Assembly (NCBI GenBank): GCA_020632885.1
Contig: JACKEQ010000003.1
Location: 496,001 to 560,000 of the forward strand
DNA: 64,000 bases
Direction: 5' to 3'
Source: Alphaproteobacteria bacterium
GTDB taxonomy: Bacteria; Myxococcota_A; UBA796; GCA-2862545
In this document: one piece after another, positions 1 through 8,439 of the stretch
Layout: each line of letters opens with the position of its first letter
Position numbering within the stretch: the stretch's first letter is position 1
Notes under the pieces: model-generated
Database searches by the model: none
Told to the model about the DNA's origin: nothing
Seen by the model: the letters and a program-made list of their open reading frames with translations, nothing else
Program-made: the position numbers and the translations under genes

Positions 1-119
1 GCGACAGGATCGGCGGCCCGCGCGCCCAGGCCGTACACGGTCTCCGTCGGGAAGGCCACCAGCCGGCCCGCCCGCAGGAGGTCCACCGCGCGTCCGAGGT
101 CCGTGAGCAGCTCCGTCAT
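1..119 (-). CDS. L-threonylcarbamoyladenylate synthase (Sua5/YrdC/TsaC), N-terminal fragment
   Basis: Only the first 39 codons lie in the window; the gene runs off the left edge. After the start ATG (117-119) and a short helix comes RAGRLVAFPTETVYGLGARA, the opening signature of the Sua5/YrdC/TsaC family. These cytoplasmic enzymes make threonylcarbamoyl-AMP from threonine, bicarbonate and ATP for t6A at position 37 of ANN-decoding tRNAs. The gene is divergent from the malate:quinone oxidoreductase gene with 45 bases between them, which must hold both promoters. Whether it is the short TsaC or the long Sua5 form cannot be seen. Confidence 0.85.
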   Translation of the reverse strand, partial: MTELLTDLGRAVDLLRAGRLVAFPTETVYGLGARAADPV

Positions 120-164
120 GCCCGCTCGGTATCCCTGTGCGAGGATGGCGACCCGGAGGGAGCC

Positions 165-2066
165 ATGGCCGAAGAGGTACACGACGTCGTGCTGGTGGGC
201 GCCGGCATCATGAGCGCCACGCTCGGCACCCTGCTCCGCGAGCTCGACCCCGGGCTCTCCGTCCGGATCTTCGAGCGCATGGACACCGCGGCCACGGAGT
301 CCTCGGACGCCTGGAACAACGCGGGCACCGGCCACTCGGCCTTCTGCGAGCTCAACTACACGCCCGAGGGACCGGACGGAAGCGTGGACGTCACGAAGGC
401 CGTGCGCATCGCCGAGCAGTTCGAGCTCTCCAAGCAGCTCTGGGCCGCGCTGGTCGCGTCTGGCGCACTCCCCGCCCCCGAGCGCTTCATCCGCACCGTG
501 CCGCACTTGGCCTTCGTGTGGGGCGAGGACGCCGTGGCCTTCCTGCACGCCCGCTTCCGGGCCATGCAGGGCTCTCCCCTGTTCGCGGGCATGGAGATCA
601 GCACGGATCCGGAGCAGCTCGCGGAATGGGCGCCGCTCATCATGGAGGGCCGCGATCCGTCTGTGCCGGTCGCAGCGACGCGCATGGCCATCGGGAACGA
701 CGTGGACTTCGGGACCATCGCGCGCAGCCTCATCGGACGTCTCGACACCCTGCCCGGCGTGGTCGTGCACTACGGACACGAGGTGCGCGACCTGCGCCGC
801 GAAGACGGGGTCTGGCGGGTCACCGTGCACGACCTCGACAGCCGCACCGACCGCGTCGTGCGCACGCGCTTCCTGTTCCTCGGCGCCGGGGGCGGCACGC
901 TGGAGCTGCTCGAGGCCTCCGGGATCCCCGAGGGTGCGGGGTTCGGCGGCTTCCCCGTGAGCGGGCAGTTCCTGCGCTGCACGAACCCCGATGTCATCGC
1001 GCGGCACGAGGCCAAGGTCTACGGGAAGGCCGCCGTGGGCGCGCCGCCCATGTCGGTGCCCCACCTCGACACCCGCTGGATCGAGGGCCAGCGGAACCTC
1101 CTCTTCGGGCCGTACGCGGGCTTCAGCACCAAGTTCCTCAAGCAGGGCTCGTACCTCGACCTCCTGAAGTCCATCGGCATCGACAACATCGCCCCGCTCG
1201 TCGCCGCTGGCGCCCAGAACCTCGACCTCACGCGCTACCTCGTGGGCCAGGTCCTGCTGGACCCCGAGGACCGCCTGGCGATGCTCCGGCAGTACCTCCC
1301 CGGGGCCCGGGACGAGGACTGGGAGCTCGAGATCGCAGGCCAGCGCGTGCAGATCATCAAGCGCGACCCCGACCGGGTCGGCCGGCTGCAGTTCGGGACC
1401 GAGGTCGTCACCAGCGCGGACGGCTCGATCGCCGCGCTCCTCGGCGCGTCCCCGGGCGCCTCGACCGCCGTGGCCATCATGCTCGACGTCATCACGCGCT
1501 GCTTCCCCGAGCGCGTCCAGGCCGGCTGGGACGCCCGACTGCGCGAGCTCCTCCAGTCGTGGGGCCGCTCCCTGCACGACGACCCCGCCCTGTGCGCCCA
1601 GGTCCGCGCCCGCAGCATCCGCGCCCTGAACCTCGGCTTCAAGCGACGGGCGGGCGGGATCGTGCCGTTCCACCTGGCCTTCCCGGTGTCCGACCTCGCC
1701 GCGACCGAGGCGTTCTACGTCGGCGTGCTCGGCGCGCGCGCCGCCCGCCGCGACACCCGGTGGATCGACTTCGACTTCTGGGGCCACCAGATCTCGGCGC
1801 ACCTCGGGACGGGCGGCGACCCCAGCCACAACGACGTCGACGGGGAGTCCATCCCCGTGCGCCACTTCGGGGTCGTGCTCGACTGGGACGCCTGGGAGGC
1901 CCTGGCGGCGCGGGTCCGCGCGGCGGGCGTGCCCTTCCGCATCGCGCCCACCGTGCGTTTCCCGGGAGAGGTCGGCGAGCAGGGCACCTTCTTCGTGGAC
2001 GACCCCAGCGGGAACGCGCTCGAGTTCAAGAGCTTCCGGGACCCCGAGCGCCTCTTCGCGACGTGA
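165..2066 (+). CDS. mqo: Malate:quinone oxidoreductase fused to a C-terminal VOC (glyoxalase/dioxygenase-fold) domain
   Basis: Residues 1 to about 490 are a complete FAD-dependent malate:quinone oxidoreductase: dinucleotide motif VLVGAGIMS near the start, then SSDAWNNAGTGHSAFCELNYT, and the C-terminal FAD region LLGASPGASTA. This membrane-associated enzyme oxidises malate to oxaloacetate and passes electrons to quinone. Ordinary Mqo proteins end near residue 500. Here the frame continues without a stop into a VOC domain (about 500-633) with FHLAFPVSDL, GHQISAHL, HFGVVLD and GNALEFKSF, which supply the His, His and Glu expected as metal ligands. An RBS (GGAGGGAGCC) precedes the ATG. The 3' end overlaps the convergent PurA-like gene by 41 bases. 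Mqo is confident; the role of the fused VOC domain is unknown. Confidence 0.93.
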   Translation: MAEEVHDVVLVGAGIMSATLGTLLRELDPGLSVRIFERMDTAATESSDAWNNAGTGHSAFCELNYTPEGPDGSVDVTKAVRIAEQFELSKQLWAALVASGALPAPERFIRTVPHLAFVWGEDAVAFLHARFRAMQGSPLFAGMEISTDPEQLAEWAPLIMEGRDPSVPVAATRMAIGNDVDFGTIARSLIGRLDTLPGVVVHYGHEVRDLRREDGVWRVTVHDLDSRTDRVVRTRFLFLGAGGGTLELLEASGIPEGAGFGGFPVSGQFLRCTNPDVIARHEAKVYGKAAVGAPPMSVPHLDTRWIEGQRNLLFGPYAGFSTKFLKQGSYLDLLKSIGIDNIAPLVAAGAQNLDLTRYLVGQVLLDPEDRLAMLRQYLPGARDEDWELEIAGQRVQIIKRDPDRVGRLQFGTEVVTSADGSIAALLGASPGASTAVAIMLDVITRCFPERVQAGWDARLRELLQSWGRSLHDDPALCAQVRARSIRALNLGFKRRAGGIVPFHLAFPVSDLAATEAFYVGVLGARAARRDTRWIDFDFWGHQISAHLGTGGDPSHNDVDGESIPVRHFGVVLDWDAWEALAARVRAAGVPFRIAPTVRFPGEVGEQGTFFVDDPSGNALEFKSFRDPERLFAT

Positions 2067-3276
2067 GCCGCCGCTCGCGGGCGGTGGGGCCCCAGGCCTC
2101 CAGGGCCACCGGGGCGAGGCCCGTGAGCCACGCCCGCACGTCGACGGTCTCGAGGATGGGACGCACGCCCCGCAGCGCGTGTCCGAGCGCCTCCCGCCAC
2201 GTGAGGTCGTCCTTCGCGCCGGGCCGCAGCCGGTCGGACCCGAAGCTCTCCGGGAGCCCCGAATAGCCCGTGCACACCGGGCCGTTCGCGAGTCGGTCGA
2301 GGTGGGTCACGGCCAGACCGTCGACCCCACCCACGACGTCGAGGGCGTACCGCAGCAGGACCCCGTCGAGGGCACCCGTCCGGAAGGCACCCTGCCAGCA
2401 CTCCGGGCCGTTGTGGACCTCGGGGACGTCGAGGGTGCCTTCCGTGGGGAACGGACCGGCGCCGTGCCGGGTCTGGTAAGTGCGAACCACGCCCAGGCGC
2501 ACGGTCGGCCCGTCCCACAGGGTTCCGAGCGTGCTGCCCGTGCAGTCGCTCCACGTCGTGTGCGGGTGGAAGCCCCAGTGCTCGTCGAGGAGCACGCCCT
2601 GGGCGCCCTCGAACACGACCGACCTCGCGGCGTCGAGCTCGGCCCGGAGACCCGCATCGTCCACCAGGCGCACGGCTCGGGCGACCTCGCCCCACACGTC
2701 CAGGACACGTCCGACGAGCTCTGGGTCGTCGAAGATCCCGCCCGGATCGAGGCCCTGGGAGAGGAGCTCCACGCGCTTCCGGTCGCGCTGGGACCGGAGG
2801 AGCCGCGCCAGGCGCACGGGGTCGCCCAGATCGCCCGCGCGCACGGTGTCGTCCGCCGAGAGCGAGTCCGAGGCGCACTCCCCCACGCCGACACCGCAGG
2901 TCCCGTGCGCGGCATCGCCCCTGGCGCGCTCGCGGATCTGGTTGGCGGCCTGCTGGAACGGCGTGATCACCCGGGCCTCCCGGTGGACCGCGAGCATCGC
3001 GAGGGGGTCGTGCACACCGACGTCGACGAGGTGATCGGCCTCGAGCAGCAGCCCGAGCGGGTGCAGGAGGAAGTCCGGGCCCAGGAGCGTGCGCGCCCCC
3101 GCGAAGGTCCCGGCGCCGAGCTGGCTGAACGTGTGGTGCCGTCCGTCGGGCGTGACGACGTTGTGGCCGGCCTGGGCACCGCCGTTGAAGCGCACGACGA
3201 CGTCCGCACCCACCTCACGGCAGAGGAAGTCCGTGGTGGCGCCCTTCCCGGCGTCACCGAACCCGAGGTCGATCAC
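2026..3276 (-). CDS. Divergent adenylosuccinate synthetase-like (PurA-fold) GTPase/ligase
   Basis: 416 aa. The PurA fold is visible but altered throughout. The N-terminal GTP/IMP loop reads GFGDAGKG (residues 5-12) where PurA has QWGDEGKG, so the catalytic Asp and the Lys are kept but Glu is Ala. The catalytic-His segment is GGAQAGHNVV instead of GGHNAGHT. Later motifs are HGTCGVGVGE, FEGAQGVLLD and RHGAGPFPTE. The frame is open upstream, but GTG at 3274-3276 is the only sensible start: 13 bases after the vWA stop, with AGAGG at fitting distance. It is therefore in one operon with the vWA gene at 3290-4249 and away from other purine genes. It could be the housekeeping PurA of this lineage or a paralogue joining an amino acid to a modified nucleotide; I favour a paralogue. 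Confidence 0.8.
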   Translation of the reverse strand: MIDLGFGDAGKGATTDFLCREVGADVVVRFNGGAQAGHNVVTPDGRHHTFSQLGAGTFAGARTLLGPDFLLHPLGLLLEADHLVDVGVHDPLAMLAVHREARVITPFQQAANQIRERARGDAAHGTCGVGVGECASDSLSADDTVRAGDLGDPVRLARLLRSQRDRKRVELLSQGLDPGGIFDDPELVGRVLDVWGEVARAVRLVDDAGLRAELDAARSVVFEGAQGVLLDEHWGFHPHTTWSDCTGSTLGTLWDGPTVRLGVVRTYQTRHGAGPFPTEGTLDVPEVHNGPECWQGAFRTGALDGVLLRYALDVVGGVDGLAVTHLDRLANGPVCTGYSGLPESFGSDRLRPGAKDDLTWREALGHALRGVRPILETVDVRAWLTGLAPVALEAWGPTARERRLTSRRGARGPGSS

Positions 3277-3289
3277 GGCCCACGCACCT

Positions 3290-4249
3290 CTAGAGCCGCT
3301 CGAGCCCACTCGGAGGGTCCCCCTTCGGCAGGTCCAGCGGCTTGACGATGGGGCGAGGGGCCCCGTCGCGCCCGATGCTCGCGGCGAACGGCACCAGCGC
3401 CGTGGCCACCCGTGCGGCCGCCTTCCGCCCGAGCCCCTGGGCCTCGAGGCGCCCCACGTAGGCGCCCAGGCTGCCGACCGAGCCCTGCAGGAGCGCGACC
3501 AGCCCGGACGCGATGTGGGCGGCGTCGTCGGTGTGGCGCATGCGGAGGACCCGGTCGCCGAACAGGTCGCGCCAGGCGCGCTCCACCTTGGGGGACGCGG
3601 CGTCCGCGAGCAGCACGAACGGCTCGAACGACCGCTGGAGCTCCTCGATGAGCGCGCGGATCGGGACGTCCGCAGGCAGGTCGTCACCGAGGATGCGCTT
3701 CACCTCCACCCGCGAGACGGCCGGGTTGGGCGCGACGTCCGCGGTGAGGAACAGGAAGCCCCGCTGGCCGCGCAGCTGCACGCTGTCGAGCGTGACATGG
3801 CGGGCCGCGTAGTACATCGCGAGCTCGTAGGCCTCGTGCTGGCCGGCCCCTCCGCCCTCCATCCAGATCCGCGTGAGCCAGGCGTCGATGAGGGACGCCG
3901 TGCTCTCGAACTGCCCGACCTGGAGCGGAGCGCGGTCCATGGCGTGCCCGACGGCCATGAAGCACACCTGCGGGTGCTCGACGCGCGCGTCGAGGAGGGT
4001 CTCCATGAACGTCGGGAGGGTCGTCGTGGCGAGGTCGTGGGCCACCCGAGCCATCGAGCCCGTGACGTCGAGCACGAACACCACCCCGAGGGACGCGGGA
4101 TGGTCGGGGCTGTCGCGGGACTCCCGGCTCGTCTGGAAGGGGCTCATCAGCGGGCTGGCCCCGGAGCCCACGAACGGCCGCTCGCCGCCCGCGCTCCGAC
4201 GCCGGGTGATCGCGACGTGCGCGGCGTGGCTGTACTCCCCGTAGCCCAT
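3290..4249 (-). CDS. vWA domain protein 1 of a three-paralogue cluster (MGYGEYS N-terminus)
   Basis: 319 aa, no signal peptide or membrane segment, so probably cytoplasmic. A von Willebrand A fold starts near residue 55 with VVFVLDVTGSMARV; the DxTGS MIDAS motif (Asp 61) implies a bound divalent metal and a protein partner. It shares three blocks with the vWA proteins at 6089-6964 and 7030-8367: the N-terminal MGYGEYS, the APLQVGQFES block, and W-[IL]-x-G-G-G followed by GFLFLTAD. The start ATG follows GGGAGGCACC, the same leader as in the second paralogue. It is divergent from a lipoprotein gene and followed after 13 bases by the PurA-like gene. The family resembles TerY/metallopeptide-type vWA proteins only in general terms; its function is unknown. 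Confidence 0.88.
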   Translation of the reverse strand: MGYGEYSHAAHVAITRRRSAGGERPFVGSGASPLMSPFQTSRESRDSPDHPASLGVVFVLDVTGSMARVAHDLATTTLPTFMETLLDARVEHPQVCFMAVGHAMDRAPLQVGQFESTASLIDAWLTRIWMEGGGAGQHEAYELAMYYAARHVTLDSVQLRGQRGFLFLTADVAPNPAVSRVEVKRILGDDLPADVPIRALIEELQRSFEPFVLLADAASPKVERAWRDLFGDRVLRMRHTDDAAHIASGLVALLQGSVGSLGAYVGRLEAQGLGRKAAARVATALVPFAASIGRDGAPRPIVKPLDLPKGDPPSGLERL

Positions 4250-4304
4250 GGTGCCTCCCGTCCAAGCCTACACCGCCGTGGACTATGCTCGCGCAGGAGG
4301 CCGC

Positions 4305-5126
4305 ATGCTCACCCTGCTCGCCGTCGCGTGTACCGGAGATCCCGCACCGCCCGCGCCCACCGAGGCGGACGCGGACACCGACGCGGACGCCGACAGCGAC
4401 ACGGACACCGATGCCGACACGGACGTCGAGCCGAACATCCCGGTCACCTACGGCACGCCGATCACCGACGGCTGCATGGCCGGCGTCACCCCCACCACGC
4501 CGGTCGCGCCGCTCGTCGCGCCCACCCTGAGCCAGGAGGGCGAGCTCGGCTTCACCGCCACCCTCGTGTGCGTCGGGAGCTCGTGGGTCGCGCGCTTCGA
4601 GGAGTCGCGCTTCTCGGACCCGCCCACGAGCGTCGTCGCCGATGCATGGGACCTCTCGAACGGCACCTGGATGGGCGAGTGGAGCCCGGGGGTGGTGGTG
4701 GGACCCGGGGAGGTCGCCAACACCCAGGTCTGGGAGATCGCCCCGCCACCCGGTGAGCCCGGCGGCTGCGACCTGCTCGACCGGACGGTGTTCACGGGCG
4801 TCGGCCTCGACAACGGCACCCCCTCCGCCCCCACCGGCACGGAAGACCGGTTCGAGACGCTCGTCGTCCCGGCCGCCGGGCTCTACACGGACGGCGATGG
4901 CAACCAGTCGGCCTACGGACAGGTCGAGTCCCAGGCCGACGAGGTGTGGGCGTGGGCGCTCTACCCCGAGCACGACCAGGCGTTCGGTCCCTTCCAGCTC
5001 GGGGGGTTCGGGTCCACCTGGGACATCGCCTTCCCCCTCACCGCCAACAACCTCGTCTACCAGGGGATGGCGTACGGCTTCGTGGCCTGCGAGGGCGGCC
5101 AGATCACCGGGGTCCACGCACGCTGA
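4305..5126 (+). CDS. Secreted lipoprotein with Asp-alternating linker
   Basis: 273 aa. The N-terminus MLTLLAVAC ends in a lipobox-like Cys at residue 9, followed by a proline stretch and the low-complexity linker ADADTDADADSDTDTDAD before a beta-rich globular part of about 230 residues that I do not recognise. The chosen ATG lies just after GGAGG (4296-4300). That signal peptide is short, and an in-frame GTG at 4278 would give a more usual one (VDYARAGGR before the hydrophobic run). The linker is the same D-x-D-x type as the long repeat of the gene at 23937-27422, suggesting a common class of surface proteins on stalks. Convergent with the pseudokinase gene; 3 bases separate the stops. Confidence 0.82.
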   Translation: MLTLLAVACTGDPAPPAPTEADADTDADADSDTDTDADTDVEPNIPVTYGTPITDGCMAGVTPTTPVAPLVAPTLSQEGELGFTATLVCVGSSWVARFEESRFSDPPTSVVADAWDLSNGTWMGEWSPGVVVGPGEVANTQVWEIAPPPGEPGGCDLLDRTVFTGVGLDNGTPSAPTGTEDRFETLVVPAAGLYTDGDGNQSAYGQVESQADEVWAWALYPEHDQAFGPFQLGGFGSTWDIAFPLTANNLVYQGMAYGFVACEGGQITGVHAR

Positions 5127-5129
5127 TCC

Positions 5130-6092
5130 TCAGCGACGCCAGCCCGGCATGGTCAGAGGGTGGTACGCCGCCGGACCGAAGGTCGCACGGCTGATCTCCA
5201 CGAGCAGGTCGCGCAGGGCCCAGGCGTCGTCCACACGACCCTCGGCGCCCCGGTCCAGGAGGCCCTGGAGGGCGGGCTGCACGACGGCGTTCTCGAGGTG
5301 CCAGCCCGCGATGGTGCTCGCACACCGGCAGGCCATCGCGATGTCGAGGGCGGGGGTGGCCTCGGTGGCCCCGCCGTACAGGGACGACCACGTCCGGCTG
5401 CGTGCGAGCAACCGCTCGGAACGCCCGTCGCGCCAGGGCCGCGCGAGGCTCCAGCCCACGAGCATCGCGCCGTGGTCGTACGGGTGGACGAGCACGTGGT
5501 CGGGCGTGACTGCGCCGTGCACGAAGCCCGAGCGGTGCACGAACCCGAGCAGCTCGAGCAGACGCTTCAGGATCCAGACCACGACCTCGCCCGGCACGCC
5601 CCCCCGGTACACCTCGCCGACCTCCCGCAGCGTGTGCACGAAGCCGCTCTTCCACCCGAACACGCTCGCCGGTCGCGGAGCATCCGTGTCGATCAACCCG
5701 TGGGCCACGGGCGACGAGAGCCGCGTGAGGAAGTGCTCCGCGCCCTCCACCGAGCTGGACTGGAGCTCGCGCACCACTCGCCAGCCGTTGCGGAACAGGT
5801 CGGCGTCCGCGCGGGCCTGGAGGACCTTGAGCACCACGAGCTCCCCGAGCCGTACGACCCAACGGGCCCGATAGACCAGGCTGGACTCGCCCTGCCCGAG
5901 GCGGCTCTCCACGACGTACGTTCGCCCCCCGAGCGAGACACGCGGACGCCCATCCGCGGGGACGATGGGCCGCACCGCGTCTCCCGGACGACCGGGGAGG
6001 TTGTGGGCCCCACAGTACCGGCAGACGACCACGAGGTCGTCCCACGGCGCGTCGAGCGGCGCGCCACAGGAGTCACACAGCACGACCCTCAT
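5130..6092 (-). CDS. Zinc-ribbon pseudokinase
   Basis: 320 aa. Residues 6-27 are a zinc ribbon (C6-x2-C9 ... C24-x2-C27). From about residue 50 there is a Ser/Thr-kinase-like fold: GQGESSLVYRA for the glycine loop and VVLKVL with a possible ATP-binding Lys. The catalytic loop reads HGAVTPDHVLV in place of HRDxKxxN, and the DFG position reads GWSLA. Loss of both catalytic Asp residues marks it as a pseudokinase, probably an adaptor or ligand sensor. Its ATG overlaps the stop of the vWA gene upstream (ATGA, 6089-6092), so the two are translationally coupled. A kinase with a zinc ribbon beside a vWA protein recalls TerY-P type triads, but I see no PP2C phosphatase here. Confidence 0.85.
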   Translation of the reverse strand: MRVVLCDSCGAPLDAPWDDLVVVCRYCGAHNLPGRPGDAVRPIVPADGRPRVSLGGRTYVVESRLGQGESSLVYRARWVVRLGELVVLKVLQARADADLFRNGWRVVRELQSSSVEGAEHFLTRLSSPVAHGLIDTDAPRPASVFGWKSGFVHTLREVGEVYRGGVPGEVVVWILKRLLELLGFVHRSGFVHGAVTPDHVLVHPYDHGAMLVGWSLARPWRDGRSERLLARSRTWSSLYGGATEATPALDIAMACRCASTIAGWHLENAVVQPALQGLLDRGAEGRVDDAWALRDLLVEISRATFGPAAYHPLTMPGWRR

Positions 6093-6964
6093 GCGAGGGC
6101 CGCCAGCACGTCGTCGATCTCGGTCGAGGCCACCTGCGCCCCGACCAGCACGTCGCGCGCGGCCTCGAGGTCGAGCCTCGCCTGCCGCACGCCCATGATC
6201 GCCCCCATCAGCTCGCAGATGGCCTGGTGGCGGGTGCACACGATCGCCTGCTCGCCGAGCAGCCGCCGCCAGCTCGTGACGGAGTGCGGGTACACGCGCG
6301 CACCGGAGGGGACCACGATGTGCCAGCAGTCCCAGCGCTCCCGAGCTGCTGCGAGGACCTCGGCGTCGCTGCAGGCCTCGGTGGGCGACCCGCCGAAGAC
6401 GCGCGAGAGGTGGCTCGGCCGCAGCTCCTTGTTGGGGGCGTCGCCGATCGTGAACAGGAAGCCCCGCTCGCCGCGCTTCTCCCACGCGTCGGTGGCGGTG
6501 CGGTGGGCCGCGAACCAGTGCACGAGCGTGGTGGACTCCGGTACGTCGCCCCCACGGCCCTCCAGCCAGATCCGGGTGAGCCACATGTCCATCTCGAGCC
6601 CGCTCTCGAACTGCCCGACCTGGAGTGGCCCCCGGTCGCTCACGGCGTCTCCGTGGGCCGCGAACAGCACCTGCGGATCGCGCACCCACCCCTGCTCCAC
6701 GAGCAGCGTCATGAGCCGCCCGAGCTGCACCTTCGCGAAGTCCGTCGGGATGTGCCCCATGGACGCGGTGACGTCGAAGCCCACGATGATCGGGACCGAG
6801 CGCGGGTGGTGCTCGCTGTCGCGGGCCTCGCGCACGACGAGGTGACGCGGGTCCATCAGGGGGTCCACGGTGCCGGTCTCCCGGAAGATCTCGCCTGCGG
6901 GACGCGACGTGCGCGCGCGTCGGACGTCCCCGTACGCCGCGCTGCTCCAGCTCGAATAGCCCAA
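6089..6964 (-). CDS. vWA domain protein 2 of the cluster (TTG start)
   Basis: 291 aa. Begins M-G-Y-S-S-W-S like its paralogues. The MIDAS strand is IIVGFDVTASMGHI, then GPLQVGQFES, WLTRIWLEGRGG and GFLFTIGDAP, colinear with the vWA protein at 3290-4249. The start is TTG at 6962-6964; it is supported by the leader GGGAGGCACC, identical to the leader before the ATG of vWA 1, and by the conserved N-terminal residues. It is the first gene of a two-gene operon with the zinc-ribbon pseudokinase and is divergent from vWA 3, with 65 bases between them. Probably cytoplasmic. Function unknown. Confidence 0.87.
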   Translation of the reverse strand: MGYSSWSSAAYGDVRRARTSRPAGEIFRETGTVDPLMDPRHLVVREARDSEHHPRSVPIIVGFDVTASMGHIPTDFAKVQLGRLMTLLVEQGWVRDPQVLFAAHGDAVSDRGPLQVGQFESGLEMDMWLTRIWLEGRGGDVPESTTLVHWFAAHRTATDAWEKRGERGFLFTIGDAPNKELRPSHLSRVFGGSPTEACSDAEVLAAARERWDCWHIVVPSGARVYPHSVTSWRRLLGEQAIVCTRHQAICELMGAIMGVRQARLDLEAARDVLVGAQVASTEIDDVLAALA

Positions 6965-7029
6965 GGTGCCTCCCGCCCGAAGGATAGTCGATACCGTCGG
7001 TGTACACTCCCGACCCGTCAGGAGGGCCC

Positions 7030-8367
7030 ATGGGACACGGTCGCTACAGCCAGGACATCGCGCACTCCAACCGTCGCCAGAAGCCCGCCTGGGAGCCGCG
7101 CGACGGTGTGCACCCGAGCCTCGACCCGAAGGCCGGGCCCCGCGAGGTCAACAACGACACCCCCATCGTGATCGCGATGGACGTCACGCGCTCGCGAGGC
7201 GACGACACGCGCCGGCTCTACGACCAGCTCCCCAAGCTCATGGAGCGCCTCGAGGCCGGCAACGTGGTGGACGGTCCCGGCATCAGCTTCGCGGCCATCG
7301 GCGACGCCGACTCCGACAAGGCGCCCCTGCAGGTCGGGCAGTTCGAGGCCGACAACCGCCTCGACGCGGTCATCACCAGCATGTGGATCGAGGAGGGCGG
7401 CGGAGGCACCGGGCAGGAGTCCTACGAGCTCGCCGCCTGGTACTACGCCCACACCAACTGCGTGCAGCTCGCAGCAGGCTCGGGCCGCAAGGGCTTCTTC
7501 GTCTTCGTGGGCGACGAGGGCTTCTACCCCGTCGTCGCGGGCGCCCACCGGGCCTCGGTGCTCGGGCAGCCCGCCGAGGACGTGCCGAGCAGCGAGGCGT
7601 TCGCGAAGCTCCAGGAGAAGTTCCACACGTTCCTCGTCTACCCGGCCAAGTCCATGGAGGACCGCCGGGCCGACATCGACGCCGAGATCCGCAAGCGCGT
7701 GCTCGACGCCGGGGGCCAGTACGACGACGTGGACGTCCGCATCACGCTCGTCTGGGACAACCGGAACGACCTCGACCTGCACGTCACCACGCCAGCGGGC
7801 GAGCAGATCTACTACGGCAACCGGAACAGCCGATGCGGCGGGAGCCTCGACGTGGATCGCAACGTCCAGGGCGAGACCACCACCCCGGTCGAGAACGTCC
7901 GCTGGAAGAAGGGCACGGCCCCGGTCGGTGAGTACAAGGTGATGGTCCGGAACTTCAACTTCCACGAGCCGGATCGCGCGCCCACGCCGTTCCGGGTGGA
8001 GGTCGAGGTCGACGGCGACCTGCTCTACCACGAGGGCGTGATCTCCCCGAACGGCGAGCTGAAGGTCGCGAGCGACATCCAGGTCTGCAGCTTCTCCTTC
8101 GACCCCGCACCGGCCGGCGATGCGGCGACCTACGACGCCTACTCGGACGCGACGGTGCTCGGCCAGTGGGCCACCGTGCTCCCCGAGGGCCACATCCTGA
8201 AGCTCCGGGACGCGCACAACATCACGAACGTCCTGCGCGGTGTGCTCGCCATCGCCAACGGCCGCGCGGACGCCGCCGCCTTCCGGGCCCGCCTGGCCGC
8301 CGAGGACGTCGCCACAGACGCGATCGAGGACGTCATGTCCGCCCTCTCTGGCGTCCGTCCGCTCTGA
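7030..8367 (+). CDS. vWA domain protein 3 with C-terminal DUF2135-like domain
   Basis: 445 aa. N-terminus MGHGRYSQD matches the paralogues. The MIDAS motif is IVIAMDVTRSRGDD, followed by APLQVGQFE and MWIEEGGGGTGQESYELA. Unlike the other two it carries an extra beta domain (about residues 230-325: LVWDNRNDLDLHVTTPAGE, YYGNRNSRCGGSLDVDRN, GEYKVMVRNF) that matches the DUF2135 pattern seen in bacterial vWA proteins. The last 80 residues are helical. The ATG is preceded by AGGAGG (7020-7025). Divergent from the vWA 2/pseudokinase operon, so the three vWA genes form two opposed transcription units around one promoter region plus the vWA1-PurA unit. Confidence 0.88.
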   Translation: MGHGRYSQDIAHSNRRQKPAWEPRDGVHPSLDPKAGPREVNNDTPIVIAMDVTRSRGDDTRRLYDQLPKLMERLEAGNVVDGPGISFAAIGDADSDKAPLQVGQFEADNRLDAVITSMWIEEGGGGTGQESYELAAWYYAHTNCVQLAAGSGRKGFFVFVGDEGFYPVVAGAHRASVLGQPAEDVPSSEAFAKLQEKFHTFLVYPAKSMEDRRADIDAEIRKRVLDAGGQYDDVDVRITLVWDNRNDLDLHVTTPAGEQIYYGNRNSRCGGSLDVDRNVQGETTTPVENVRWKKGTAPVGEYKVMVRNFNFHEPDRAPTPFRVEVEVDGDLLYHEGVISPNGELKVASDIQVCSFSFDPAPAGDAATYDAYSDATVLGQWATVLPEGHILKLRDAHNITNVLRGVLAIANGRADAAAFRARLAAEDVATDAIEDVMSALSGVRPL

Positions 8368-8439
8368 CGGGCTGCAACGATGTGCGTCCTTGCCGATGAG
8401 GACGTCTCGGATATCCTCCAAGGCCACTGGGAGACGCAC

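Noticed and set aside
3277..3687. Upstream in-frame extension of the PurA-like gene
   Set aside because: It overlaps the vWA gene in another frame, has arginine-rich shadow composition, and a GTG with ribosome-binding site exists at 3276.
5130..7031. 633-residue minus-strand frame covering vWA 2 and the pseudokinase
   Set aside because: The N-terminal half is an out-of-frame shadow of the vWA gene. The real start is ATG 6092, next to the zinc ribbon.
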